Source of the DNA: JBHJHK01 sp050330975
GTDB taxonomy: Bacteria; Pseudomonadota; Gammaproteobacteria; Competibacterales; Competibacteraceae
Assembly: GCA_050330975.1 (NCBI GenBank)
Contig: JBHJHK010000096.1
Span: 1 to 7,867 of the forward strand
Direction: 5' to 3'
DNA length: 7,867 bases
Positions 1 to 7,528 of the stretch are shown piece by piece. The translations under genes and the position numbers were made by a program. The notes under the pieces were generated by a model that saw nothing but the letters and a program-made list of their open reading frames with translations, did no database searches and was not told the origin of the DNA. Every line of letters begins with the position of its first letter. The first letter of the stretch is position 1.

Positions 1-179
1 CCATCATCTCCGCCTACACCCAGAGCAGCGGTGGCGATCGCCCCTCGGAGACGTTTTCGGTCAACTTCAACCAGTTCGAGATGCGCTACGACCTGTTCGA
101 CGAGGGCGGCACCATGACCCAGGGCACCGCCCAGGGCTGGAGCACCATGAAGGGCCAAAAAGAAGTCCTCAAACTCTAG
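1..179 (+). CDS. hcp: Hcp tube protein of T6SS, C-terminal fragment (5' end outside window)
   Basis: Hcp forms hexameric rings that stack into the inner tube of the T6SS and is expelled on firing; it can also carry small effectors in its lumen. The open frame starts at base 3 and runs 58 codons to a TAG at 177-179, so only the C-terminal third of a normal Hcp (about 160-170 residues) is visible. The segment GGDRPSETFSVNFNQFEMRY, followed by an acidic turn, a GW dipeptide and a Lys-rich tail, matches the final beta strands of the Hcp (DUF796) fold, in which a 'SET.. NF..' strand is typical. It lies directly upstream of tagJ, as hcp1 does in H1-type T6SS clusters. The start, RBS and promoter are not in the window. 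Assignment as Hcp rests on recognising the family pattern plus the context, and is strong despite truncation. Confidence 0.88.
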   Translation, partial: IISAYTQSSGGDRPSETFSVNFNQFEMRYDLFDEGGTMTQGTAQGWSTMKGQKEVLKL

Positions 180-184
180 TCCTA

Positions 185-199
185 GGGCGGCTTGCGCCC
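185..199 (+). other. Small GC hairpin just after the first hcp stop codon
   Basis: GGGCG at 185-189 pairs with CGCCC at 195-199 around a 5-nt loop, starting 6 nt after the hcp stop. No T-run follows, so it is not a classical intrinsic terminator on its own. Together with the larger hairpin at 217-242 it could slow 3' exonucleases on the hcp message. That role is inferred. Confidence 0.4.
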
Positions 200-216
200 A
201 CCCGCATCTTTCCCCT

Positions 217-242
217 GGAGGAGGGGTTCAAAGCCCTCCTCC
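217..242 (+). other. Strong GC hairpin between hcp and tagJ (possible partial terminator or mRNA stabiliser)
   Basis: GGAGGAGGG at 217-225 and CCCTCCTCC at 234-242 are perfect reverse complements separated by an 8-nt loop. The pairing is seen directly. No T-tract follows, so full Rho-independent termination is unlikely. Its position between hcp and the rest of the operon suggests a processing or attenuation point that would let Hcp be made in excess of baseplate proteins. The 3' edge is 26 nt before the tagJ ATG, so it does not cover the start codon. Confidence 0.5.
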
Positions 243-268
243 CTCCACATACCCCGGGAACAGTGCCC

Positions 269-1102
269 ATGGATCCCCAACAGGCCCTCAAGCAAGGCGA
301 CCTCGACGGGTCGTTGACCGCCCTCCAAGAGCGCGTCCGCAAGTCCCCCGCCGACCCCACCTTGCGGACGTTTTTTTTTCAGCTCCAGGCCGTCCAAGGC
401 CAATGGCAAAAGGCCCTTAAACAGCTCGACGTGCTGGCGGACCTGGACGACAAGTCCCTGGCCATGGTCCAGACCTACCGCCAAACCCTCCAGTGCGAAG
501 CGTTGCGCAGCGAGGTGTTTAAGGGCTTGCGCTCGCCGTTGATCCTCGGCAATCCCCCCCAGTGGATTGCGCCGCTCCTCGAGGCCCTCAAGCTCGACAC
601 CCAGGGGCACCACCAACAGGCCCACGGGCTGCGCCAACAGGCCCTAGATGCCGCCCCCGCCATCCCCGGGCAGCTCAACGAGCAACCCTTCGCCTGGCTG
701 GCCGACGCCGATTCACGGCTTGGCCCAGTGGTGGAGGGGATCGTCAATGGCCGCTACTACTGGATTCCCATGGAGCGCATCCAGGCCTTGGCCATAGAGG
801 CGCCGTCGGATTTGCGGGATCTGGTGTGGCTACCGGCCACGGCCACCTGGAGCAACGGCGGCCAGGCGGTGATCTTCATACCCAGTCGCTACCCCGATAC
901 CGCCGAGGCCCAAGATGCCGAACTGCGCCTGGCCCGGCGCACCGAGTGGCGCCAGGTCCACGAGGGCTACTGGGGCCTGGGGCAACGACTACTGGCCAGC
1001 GACCAAGACGACTATCCCCTGTTGGAGGTGCGGCAGATCGACTTCGATTTGCCCGCCTCCGAGGAAGATCCCGCCCTTCCCGCCGACGTCGACCACACCT
1101 AA
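269..1102 (+). CDS. tagJ: TagJ / ImpE-family T6SS accessory protein
   Basis: TagJ (HsiE1/ImpE) is a cytoplasmic accessory protein of one T6SS class. From published work on P. aeruginosa it associates with the sheath subunit TssB and with the ClpV system; its exact role is less settled than that of core Tss proteins. This product is 277 residues, close to the family's usual length. Residues 1-130 are helical and repeat-like (ALKQGDLDGSLTALQERVR, then WQKALKQLDVLADLD), as in TPR-like N-terminal halves. Residues 150-260 carry the ImpE signature: LGPVVEGIVNGRYYWIPMER (151-170), IEAPSDLRDLVW (176-187), NGGQAVIFIPSRYP (196-209), LARRTEW (221-227), GLGQRLLASD (236-245) and YPLLEVR (249-255). I chose the ATG at 269 because GGGA at 255-258 sits 10 nt before it; a GTG at 263 would add two residues but leaves only 4 nt. 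Oddity: an uninterrupted run of nine T (371-379) encodes three Phe. Confidence 0.9.
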   Translation: MDPQQALKQGDLDGSLTALQERVRKSPADPTLRTFFFQLQAVQGQWQKALKQLDVLADLDDKSLAMVQTYRQTLQCEALRSEVFKGLRSPLILGNPPQWIAPLLEALKLDTQGHHQQAHGLRQQALDAAPAIPGQLNEQPFAWLADADSRLGPVVEGIVNGRYYWIPMERIQALAIEAPSDLRDLVWLPATATWSNGGQAVIFIPSRYPDTAEAQDAELRLARRTEWRQVHEGYWGLGQRLLASDQDDYPLLEVRQIDFDLPASEEDPALPADVDHT

Positions 1103-1131
1103 CCGCGATCCCGCAACCGAGAACCCGACCC

Positions 1132-1692
1132 GTGGCGGAACTGAGCCCCAAAGAGCGCCTCCAGCCGTTTCTCCTCGATCGCCTCAGCGACGACAACCCC
1201 CGCCAGCGGGTGGAATCCCGGGAGTCCCGCACCATGTCGTGGCAGAAACTGCGCCAAGGCGTGCTGCGGGACCTGGCGTGGCTGATGAACACCTGCCGCC
1301 TGGAGGCCGGGATGGATTTGGCCGCCTACCCCGAAGTGCGGCGCTCGGTGCTCAACTACGGCTTGCCAGACCTCACGGGGCAAACCATCAGCGATATCGC
1401 CAGCGATGCCCAAGATCTAGAAGAGACCCTCAAACGGGCCCTGATTTTCTTCGAGCCCCGCCTCCTGCCCAAGACCCTCAAGGTGCAGATCAGCACCGAC
1501 ACCGAGCAGATGAATCGCAACGCCCTGGCTTTTGACATCGAGGGGGAGCTGTGGGCGCGGCCGGCGCCTTTGTTCTTGCGCCTGCGCACCGAGTTGGATC
1601 TGGACAACGGCGACATTTCCATTCAGGAGCGGGGGGGCAGCGCCAGCCCCGCCACCTTGAGCGCCCTAGCCAGGGGCCAGAGGGACGGTTAA
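1132..1692 (+). CDS. tssE: TssE, gp25-like T6SS baseplate protein
   Basis: TssE is the homologue of phage T4 gp25. It is a small baseplate wedge protein that binds TssF/TssG and nucleates sheath polymerisation in the cytoplasm under the membrane complex. The product is 186 residues. Residues 10-26 (LQPFLLDRLSDDNPRQR) match the N-terminal 'RL.D..P' pattern of TssE. The gp25 domain spans about 45-168, with SVLNYGLPDLTG (72-83), the conserved EPR motif in FFEPRLLP (106-113) and a C-terminal strand DISIQERG (161-168). GTG at 1132 is chosen as start: no start codon lies in frame between the tagJ stop (1102) and this point, and the next ATG (codon 35) would delete the conserved N-terminus. The ribosome site is weak (CGAGAA at 1118-1123), so coupling to tagJ translation, 29 nt upstream, is likely. 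The stop TAA directly abuts the tssF GTG. Confidence 0.93.
   Translation: MAELSPKERLQPFLLDRLSDDNPRQRVESRESRTMSWQKLRQGVLRDLAWLMNTCRLEAGMDLAAYPEVRRSVLNYGLPDLTGQTISDIASDAQDLEETLKRALIFFEPRLLPKTLKVQISTDTEQMNRNALAFDIEGELWARPAPLFLRLRTELDLDNGDISIQERGGSASPATLSALARGQRDG
1679..1685 (+). promoter_or_regulatory. Ribosome binding site of tssF
   Basis: AGAGGGA lies 7 nt before the GTG at 1693, inside the last codons of tssE. It supports the non-ATG start of tssF, which directly follows the tssE TAA with no intervening base. Confidence 0.6.
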
Positions 1693-3561
1693 GTGGATCC
1701 CGAGCTGCTGCGCTACTACAACGCCGAACTCCAGTACATCCGGGAGTTGGGGGGGGAGTTCGCCCGCCAATACCCCAAGGTGGCGGAGCGGCTGGGGATG
1801 GATACCTTCGAGGTGGCCGACCCCTACGTCGAGCGACTGCTGGAGGGCTTTGCCTTCCTCACAGCCCGGATCCAGCTGAAAATCGACGCCGAATTCCCCC
1901 GCTTTACCGGCCACCTCATGGAGGCGGTGTACCCCGACTACCTGGCGCCCATTCCCTCCATGGCGGCAGTTCAGCTGCAGCCCGACATGAACCAGGGGGA
2001 TCTGGCGGCGGGTTTTACCGTTCCCCGCCACAGCGTCATGCGGGCCACCACCATGGGCGACGACCTGCTACCGTGTCAGTACCGCACCGCCCAGGACGTC
2101 ACCCTGTGGCCCCTCACCCTCGCCGAGGCGGAGTACCTCCCCAGCGCCGCCGCCTTGGCGGCCCTGGAGGTGGACGTGCCCGGCGGGCGGGCGGGGCGCA
2201 AGTTGCGGTTCAACACCGTCGGTGGCGTGCCGTTTTGCGACCTACCCCTGGAGCGTTTAGCGCTCTTTTTGCGGGGTAGCGAAGATTTGCCCGGGATCCT
2301 CTACGAACAGCTCCTCGGTCGCGCCAAGCGGGTGATCCTCCAGGGCCAAGGGCGTCACTGGTCGTTGTCGGGTCAGACCCTGGAGGCGGTGGGCTTTGCC
2401 GACCACCAGGCCTTGCTGCCCCCCACCCCCACCACCGTCCAGGGCTATCGCCAGCTGCGGGAGTACTTCGCCTTTCCCCAGCGCTACCTCCAGGTGGCCC
2501 TCACCGGGCTCGCCGATGCGGTTCGGGGCAACGAGGGGGAACGCCTGGATGTGATCGTGGTCTTCGACCGGCTGGAACAGCGCCTGTTGGACAAGGTGGA
2601 CGCCGGGCGCTTTGCCCTGTTTTGTACCCCGATAATCAACCTGTTCCCCATGGGCGGCGACCGCATCGCCGTGGGTCAACGGGAGGCGGAGTTCCACGTG
2701 GTCCCCGACCGCACCCGCCCCATGGACTACGAAGTCCACACGGTGACGAGTCTCACGGGTTACGGCGAAGAGTTATCCCAAGTGCGGGACTTTGCGCCGT
2801 TTTACACCCTCCACGACGGCCGTGACGCCGATGGCTATTTCACCGTCCACCGCCAACCCCGGCGCCCTTCCCAGCGCCAACGGCGGCGGGGGGTGCGCTC
2901 TAGCTACCTGGGTAACGAGGTGTTTATCACCCTGGTGGACGCCCGGGAGGCCCCCTACGGGGGGGACTTGCGCCAGTTGGCGCCGAGGCTGTGGTGCACC
3001 AACCGCGACCTGCCCGCCCATTTATTGGTGGGGCGCCAGGACAGCGACTTCACCTTGGACATCAGCGCCCCGGTGGCGGGAATCAAGTGTCTGGCCGGCC
3101 CCACCGCCCCTCGACCCTCCCCGGCGCGGGGTGAGATCAACTGGCGCTTGATCAGCCATTTGTCCCTCAACTACCTGTCCTTGGTCAACGCCGACGGCGC
3201 CACCCCCGGCAGCGAGGAAGGCGCGACGGCCCTGCGGGACATCTTGCGCCTCTACGCCGACCCCAACGCCACCGCCCAGCGCCAGCAAATCGACGCCGTT
3301 TTGGCGGTGACCTCCCGGTCGGTGGTGCGGCGCATGCCCCTGCCCGGCCCCATCAGCCACGGTCGGGGTTTGGAAATCACCGTGGAGTGCGACGAGCAGC
3401 CCTTCGCCGGTTCGGGGGCGTTTTTACTGGGGGGGGTGTTGGAGGTATTTTTCGCCCGCTACGCCGGTATCAACGCCTTCACCGAAACGGTGCTCAAAAG
3501 TCGCGACCGCGGAGAGGTCATGCGATGGAAAGCCCGCATCGGGCGGCGCCAGCGCCTGTGA
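1693..3561 (+). CDS. tssF: TssF, T6SS baseplate wedge protein (VasA/ImpG family)
   Basis: TssF is the largest wedge subunit of the T6SS baseplate. With TssG (two TssF per TssG) and TssE it surrounds the TssK-VgrG hub in the cytoplasm. The product is 622 residues, in the normal family range. The N-terminus starting MDPELLRYYNAELQYIRELG (1-20) is the family hallmark, followed by DPYVERLLEGFAFL (43-56) and EFPRFTGHLMEAVYPDYLAP (67-86). The C-terminus has GSGAFLLGGVLEVFFARY (573-590), INAFTETVL, and ends with the RGEVMRW motif (606-612), as family members do. No signal peptide or membrane segment is seen. Start is GTG at 1693, supported by the SD at 1679-1685 and the N-terminal motif. It abuts tssE and overlaps tssG by 37 nt, implying coupled translation. 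An Arg-rich loop near residues 386-400 (RRPSQRQRRRG) is basic but in a variable region. Two 8-G runs (1749-1756, 3429-3436) reflect GGG codon use. Confidence 0.96.
   Translation: MDPELLRYYNAELQYIRELGGEFARQYPKVAERLGMDTFEVADPYVERLLEGFAFLTARIQLKIDAEFPRFTGHLMEAVYPDYLAPIPSMAAVQLQPDMNQGDLAAGFTVPRHSVMRATTMGDDLLPCQYRTAQDVTLWPLTLAEAEYLPSAAALAALEVDVPGGRAGRKLRFNTVGGVPFCDLPLERLALFLRGSEDLPGILYEQLLGRAKRVILQGQGRHWSLSGQTLEAVGFADHQALLPPTPTTVQGYRQLREYFAFPQRYLQVALTGLADAVRGNEGERLDVIVVFDRLEQRLLDKVDAGRFALFCTPIINLFPMGGDRIAVGQREAEFHVVPDRTRPMDYEVHTVTSLTGYGEELSQVRDFAPFYTLHDGRDADGYFTVHRQPRRPSQRQRRRGVRSSYLGNEVFITLVDAREAPYGGDLRQLAPRLWCTNRDLPAHLLVGRQDSDFTLDISAPVAGIKCLAGPTAPRPSPARGEINWRLISHLSLNYLSLVNADGATPGSEEGATALRDILRLYADPNATAQRQQIDAVLAVTSRSVVRRMPLPGPISHGRGLEITVECDEQPFAGSGAFLLGGVLEVFFARYAGINAFTETVLKSRDRGEVMRWKARIGRRQRL
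3511..3517 (+). promoter_or_regulatory. Ribosome binding site of tssG, inside tssF
   Basis: GGAGAGG lies 7 nt before the ATG at 3525. It decides the tssG start in favour of that ATG over an in-frame GTG at 3558 that overlaps the tssF stop codon. The site sits within the conserved RGEVMRW-coding end of tssF. Confidence 0.7.
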
Positions 3562-4640
3562 ATGGGAAACGCCAGGATCCGGGGCGCGAGGGCCCGGGGG
3601 ACGACAGCCCCGGTAAGGGCGGCGCCGAGGCCCTCATACGCGCCCTCGCTGGGCGCCCCTGGGAGCACGACTTCTTTTTGGTGCTGCGCCAATTGGAGTG
3701 CGCCCACCCCAAGGCTCCCCGTTGGGGGCGGGCCAAGCGTCCAGCCGATGAACCCGTGCGGTTGGGGCAGGCACCCCATCTCCATTTCCCCCCCCGCACC
3801 CTGGCCCGGCTGGAGCAGCGCCAGGGATTCCCCCCCCGTCTGCTGAGTTATTTCCTTGGGCTATTTGGCCCCCAGGGGCCCTTGCCCCTCCACCTCACCG
3901 AGTATGTCTTTGAGCGCCAACACCGCCTTCAAGACGACACCTTGGCGCGGTTTGCCGACATCTTTCACCACCGGCTCCTCACACTGTTCTACCGGGCCTG
4001 GGCCGATCCCAACCCGGCCATCAACTTCGATCGCCCCGACGACGACCGCTTTGGCGACCACCTAGGGGCGCTGTTTGGCCTGGGGATAGCCAGTTTGTAC
4101 CACCGGGACGCCTTGCCAGACTTGGTCAAACGCCACTTCGCCGGCCACTTGGTGCCCCAGGCCCGCAATCCCGAGGGGTTAGTGGCCATGATTCGCGGCT
4201 ACTTTCGCCTGCCCGTAGCCCTGGAGGAGTTTGTCCCCCACTGGCTGACCTTGGGCCCCGACGAACACTGTCTGCTGGGGGAACCGGAGGGGCAGTTGGG
4301 GATGGCGGTCATCGGCGGCCGGGTGTGGCAGTGCCAGCACCAATTTCGCCTGGTGATGGGCCCCTTGGGCCTCGACGACTACCGGCGCCTGCTCCCCGGG
4401 GGGGACAGTCTCAAGGCGTTGGTGGCCTTGGTGCGCACTTATGCGGGCGATGAACTCGCCTTTGATGTGAACTTGATCTTGCGCCGCCAGGAGGTGCCCC
4501 CCGTGGTGCTGGGCAGCCAGGGCCAGCTGGGCTGGACCACTTGGCTCGCCCCCCGGGGTCTCGACCGCGACGGGGATGACTTGTACTTGGACGCCAGGGC
4601 CTACGAGACGGGCCTTAGCCCATCACAGCTACGACCATAG
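3525..4640 (+). CDS. tssG: TssG, T6SS baseplate wedge protein (VasB/ImpH family)
   Basis: TssG joins two TssF copies into the baseplate wedge and contacts TssK and TssE in the cytoplasm. The product is 371 residues, typical for the family. Residues 1-33 are Gly/Pro-rich and probably disordered. The conserved core begins at ALIRALAGRPWEHDFFLVLR (36-55). Family signatures are GPQGPLPLHLTEYV (115-128) and FADIFHHRLLTLFYRAWA (143-160), then DDRFGDHLGALFGLG and a C-terminal LGWTTWL, which closes most TssG proteins. The ATG at 3525 is chosen for its strong Shine-Dalgarno and 37-nt overlap with tssF. An alternative GTG at 3558 would trim 11 poorly conserved residues. Two C8 runs (3788-3795 and 3830-3837), each encoding FPPR, lie 42 nt apart; they keep frame and are explained by CCC codon use. 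The tssG stop is 13 nt before the clpV start. Confidence 0.95.
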   Translation: MESPHRAAPAPVNGKRQDPGREGPGDDSPGKGGAEALIRALAGRPWEHDFFLVLRQLECAHPKAPRWGRAKRPADEPVRLGQAPHLHFPPRTLARLEQRQGFPPRLLSYFLGLFGPQGPLPLHLTEYVFERQHRLQDDTLARFADIFHHRLLTLFYRAWADPNPAINFDRPDDDRFGDHLGALFGLGIASLYHRDALPDLVKRHFAGHLVPQARNPEGLVAMIRGYFRLPVALEEFVPHWLTLGPDEHCLLGEPEGQLGMAVIGGRVWQCQHQFRLVMGPLGLDDYRRLLPGGDSLKALVALVRTYAGDELAFDVNLILRRQEVPPVVLGSQGQLGWTTWLAPRGLDRDGDDLYLDARAYETGLSPSQLRP

Positions 4641-4644
4641 GAGA
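4639..4644 (+). promoter_or_regulatory. Ribosome binding site of clpV
   Basis: AGGAGA overlaps the TAG stop of tssG and lies 9 nt before the ATG at 4654. It fixes the clpV start there rather than at an upstream in-frame ATG at 4576, which lies inside tssG and would add 26 residues of non-conserved sequence. Confidence 0.75.
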
Positions 4645-4653
4645 ACCATCACC

Positions 4654-7389
4654 ATGTCGGGCATCAGCCGCGCCGCCCTGTTCAGCAAGCTCAACCCCTT
4701 GGGCTACAAGTCCATCGAAAGCGCCACGGTGTTCTGCAAGATGCGGGGCAACCCCTATGTGGAACTGGCCCACTGGCTCCACCAGTTGCTCCAGCAGCCG
4801 GATTCCGACCTCCATCGGGTAGTGCGCCACTTTGAATTGGAGCCCGCTAGGCTTGCCAAGGACGTGGTGGACGCCCTGGATCGCCTGCCCCGGGGGGCGA
4901 CCTCCATTTCCGATTTTTCCCCCCACTTAGAAGAGTCCGTGGAGCGGGCCTGGGTCTACGGTAGTTTGCTGTTTAACGCCCAGCGGGTGCGCATGGGCCA
5001 CTGGTTGCTGGGGATGCTTAAGACCTCGGTGCTGCGCAGTGGGTTGGTGGGGATCTCCCGAGAATTCGACAAGATCAACGCCGAGACCCTGCAACGGGAG
5101 TTCAGCACCATCACCGACGGCTCCCCCGAGACGGGCACCGAGCAAGGGGCGGGCGCCGGCGGCGGGGCGGCCCCTGGGGAAGCCAGCGAGGCCATGGGGC
5201 CGGCGGCCATGGGGCGCCAGGAGGCGTTGCAGCAGTTCACCGTGGACCTCACCAAGGACGCCCGCAGCGGCAAGATGGACCCCATCGTCGGCCGGGACGA
5301 CGAGATCCGCCAGGTGGTGGATATTCTCATGCGCCGACGCCAGAACAACCCCATCCTCACCGGCGAGGCCGGGGTGGGCAAGACCGCCGTGGTGGAGGGC
5401 TTTGCCCAGCGGATCGTCCGGGGCGACGTGCCTCCAGCCCTCAAGGATGTGACGTTGCGGGTGTTGGACGTGGGCTTGCTCCAGGCCGGGGCCAGCATGA
5501 AGGGGGAGTTTGAAAACCGTCTCAAGCAGGTGATCGAAGAGGTTCAAGCCTCGGAGAAGCCCATCATTTTGTTCATCGACGAGGCCCATACCCTGGTGGG
5601 GGCCGGGGGGGCAGCCGGCACGGGGGATGCCGCCAATCTGCTCAAGCCCGCCCTGGCCCGAGGTACCCTGCGCACCATCGCCGCCACCACCTGGGCGGAG
5701 TACAAAAAGCACATCGAAAAAGACCCGGCCCTCACCCGCCGTTTCCAGGTGGTCCAGGTCCACGAGCCCTCGGAGGACAAGGCGGTGCTGATGATGCGGG
5801 GCATCGCCTCCACCATGGAGCGCCACCACCAGGTACAGATCCTCGACGAGGCCCTAGAGGCGGCGGTGCGGCTGTCCCATCGCTACATCCCCGCCCGGCA
5901 GTTGCCCGACAAATCCGTGAGTTTGCTGGACACCGCTTGTGCCCGGGTGGCCATTAGCCTCCACGCCGTACCCGCCGAGGTGGACGACTGCCGGCGGCGC
6001 ATCGAAGCGCTGGAGACCGAAGAGCAGATCATCGGGCGGGAAAAGGCCGTGGGGGTGGAAACCGCCGAGCGGGAGACGACGGTAGCCGCGGCCCTGGCCG
6101 AGGAGCGGGCCCGTCTAGAGACCATTGAAGAGCAGTGGAACCAAGAAAAAAGTCTGGTGGAGGACATTCTTTTTCTGCGGGCCAAGCTCCGGGGTCACGG
6201 AGATGTGGTGGAGGGCACCGGCAGCGCCTTAGAAGCCGCGGCCGAGATCGCCGCCGACCAAGAGGAGACCGCCACGAGTGAGGCCTCCGACGCCGACCGG
6301 GAGCGCTGGCTGGTGGAACTCAAACAGCGCCAACAACAACTCCAGAATCTCCAGGGGGAAAATCCTTTGATCCTGCCCACGGTGGACGCCCAGGCGGTGG
6401 CCTCGGTGGTGGCCGACTGGACGGGCATCCCCGTGGGCCGGATGGTCAAAGACGAAATGGCCACGGTCCTCAATTTGTCCAAGTTGTTGGCCCAGCGGGT
6501 CATTGGCCAGGACCACGCCATGGAGATGATCGCCAAGCGCATCCAGACCAGCCGCGCCGGTCTCGACAATCCCAACAAGCCCATCGGGGTGTTTATGTTG
6601 GCGGGGACCTCGGGGGTGGGCAAGACCGAGACGGCCCTGGCCCTGGCCGAGGCTCTCTATGGCGGTGAGCAGAACGTCATCACCATCAACATGAGCGAGT
6701 TCCAGGAGGCCCACACCGTATCCACCCTCAAGGGGGCCCCGCCGGGGTATGTGGGCTACGGCGAAGGGGGTGTCCTCACCGAGGCCGTGCGCCGCCGGCC
6801 CTATTCGGTGGTGTTGCTAGACGAGGTGGAAAAGGCCCACTCGGATGTTCACGAAATCTTCTTCCAAGTGTTCGACAAGGGGGTCATGGAAGACGGCGAA
6901 GGGCGGATGATCGACTTCAAGAATACCTTGATCTTGCTCACCACCAACGTCGGGTCCGATTTGATCATGAACCTGTGTAGCGATCCCGATCTGATGCCCG
7001 AACCCGAGGGGATCGCCAAGGCGTTGCGGGAACCGCTGCTCAAGGTGTTCCCCGCGGCGTTGTTGGGGCGCTTGATCGTCATTCCCTACTACCCCTTGAG
7101 CGACGAGATGATCGCCTCCATCGCCCGCCTGCAGCTAGGTCGCATCGAAAAGCGGGTACGCCAGAGTCACAAGGTGCCGTTTTCTTACGATCCTTCAGTC
7201 ATCGACCTCATCGTCTCCCGCTGTACCGAGCTGGAGAGCGGCGGGCGGATGATCGATGCCATCCTCACCAACACCATGTTGCCGGCGGTGAGTCGGGCCT
7301 TTTTGGAGCGAATGATGGAGGGGGAAAGTGTAGAGCGGGTCCATGTGGAAGTGCAGGACGGGGAATTCCACTATCACTTTTCCCAGTAG
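4654..7389 (+). CDS. clpV: TssH/ClpV, AAA+ ATPase that recycles the T6SS sheath
   Basis: ClpV is a hexameric Clp/Hsp100 unfoldase that uses ATP to take apart the contracted TssB/TssC sheath in the cytoplasm for re-use. The product is 911 residues, normal for ClpV. Domains: N-terminal ClpN domain (about 1-150, with ESATVFCKMRGNPYVELAHW at 22-41); Gly/Ala-rich linker (about 154-186); AAA+ domain D1 with Walker A GEAGVGKT (237-244), Walker B IDEAH (D309, E310) and arginine-finger candidates R362/R363; a Glu/Gln-rich coiled-coil M domain (about 443-574); and AAA+ domain D2 with Walker A GTSGVGKT (651-658), pore loop GYVGYG (698-703), Walker B LLDEVEKAH (D723, E724) and a sensor-2 GGR (R865). Both ATPase sites look intact. 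D1 KGEFENRLK and D2 EFQEAHTVSTLKG with FFQVFDKG are ClpV-like and distinguish it from the housekeeping ClpB, as does its position after tssG. No frameshift is seen. Confidence 0.97.
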   Translation: MSGISRAALFSKLNPLGYKSIESATVFCKMRGNPYVELAHWLHQLLQQPDSDLHRVVRHFELEPARLAKDVVDALDRLPRGATSISDFSPHLEESVERAWVYGSLLFNAQRVRMGHWLLGMLKTSVLRSGLVGISREFDKINAETLQREFSTITDGSPETGTEQGAGAGGGAAPGEASEAMGPAAMGRQEALQQFTVDLTKDARSGKMDPIVGRDDEIRQVVDILMRRRQNNPILTGEAGVGKTAVVEGFAQRIVRGDVPPALKDVTLRVLDVGLLQAGASMKGEFENRLKQVIEEVQASEKPIILFIDEAHTLVGAGGAAGTGDAANLLKPALARGTLRTIAATTWAEYKKHIEKDPALTRRFQVVQVHEPSEDKAVLMMRGIASTMERHHQVQILDEALEAAVRLSHRYIPARQLPDKSVSLLDTACARVAISLHAVPAEVDDCRRRIEALETEEQIIGREKAVGVETAERETTVAAALAEERARLETIEEQWNQEKSLVEDILFLRAKLRGHGDVVEGTGSALEAAAEIAADQEETATSEASDADRERWLVELKQRQQQLQNLQGENPLILPTVDAQAVASVVADWTGIPVGRMVKDEMATVLNLSKLLAQRVIGQDHAMEMIAKRIQTSRAGLDNPNKPIGVFMLAGTSGVGKTETALALAEALYGGEQNVITINMSEFQEAHTVSTLKGAPPGYVGYGEGGVLTEAVRRRPYSVVLLDEVEKAHSDVHEIFFQVFDKGVMEDGEGRMIDFKNTLILLTTNVGSDLIMNLCSDPDLMPEPEGIAKALREPLLKVFPAALLGRLIVIPYYPLSDEMIASIARLQLGRIEKRVRQSHKVPFSYDPSVIDLIVSRCTELESGGRMIDAILTNTMLPAVSRAFLERMMEGESVERVHVEVQDGEFHYHFSQ

Positions 7390-7397
7390 CGTTTGCG

Positions 7398-7445
7398 GGG
7401 GCTGGGGCCATGATTGCGGTCACTGCCAGCCGCGGCCCCAGCCCC
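7398..7445 (+). terminator. Candidate transcription terminator hairpin after clpV
   Basis: GGGGCTGGGGCC (7398-7409) is a perfect reverse complement of GGCCCCAGCCCC (7434-7445). Inside the 24-nt loop, GCGG (7416-7419) can also pair with CCGC (7430-7433). The stem starts 8 nt after the clpV stop. It is followed by TATATCGG rather than a T-run, so intrinsic termination would be imperfect; Rho-assisted termination or 3'-end protection are alternatives. The pairing is seen; the function is inferred from position. Confidence 0.5.
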
Positions 7446-7528
7446 TATATCGGCACACAACGCAGGATCGATTACCCATGGATCCCTTATAGACACCCTA
7501 TAGAACCCATTGACCCACGGATTGATCG

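Noticed and set aside
30..40. GGCGATCGCC, resembling the cyanobacterial HIP1 octamer GCGATCGC
   Set aside because: Only one copy was noticed, inside hcp coding sequence; HIP1-rich genomes show it many times per few kilobases. It does not indicate a cyanobacterial source.
266..277. A 12-base repeat, CCCATGGATCCC, at the tagJ start and again at 7475-7486
   Set aside because: A single 12-base match is expected by chance in a window of this size, and similarity does not extend on either side.
562..1131. Upstream extension of the tssE frame through tagJ
   Set aside because: The extra sequence is Arg/Pro-rich shadow translation of tagJ. The TssE family pattern begins only after the GTG at 1132.
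915..1535. A 206-codon plus-strand frame overlapping tagJ and tssE
   Set aside because: Low-complexity Pro/Arg-rich translation lying out of frame over two well-identified genes; an artefact of high GC content.
3387..3524. Upstream extension of the tssG frame inside tssF
   Set aside because: It covers the conserved C-terminus of tssF in another frame, and the SD at 3511-3517 points to the ATG at 3525.
4927..5829. A 300-codon open frame on the minus strand opposite clpV
   Set aside because: It is the antisense shadow of strongly coding, GC-rich clpV sequence. Its translation is His/Gly/Leu-rich with no family pattern, while the plus strand encodes intact Walker motifs.
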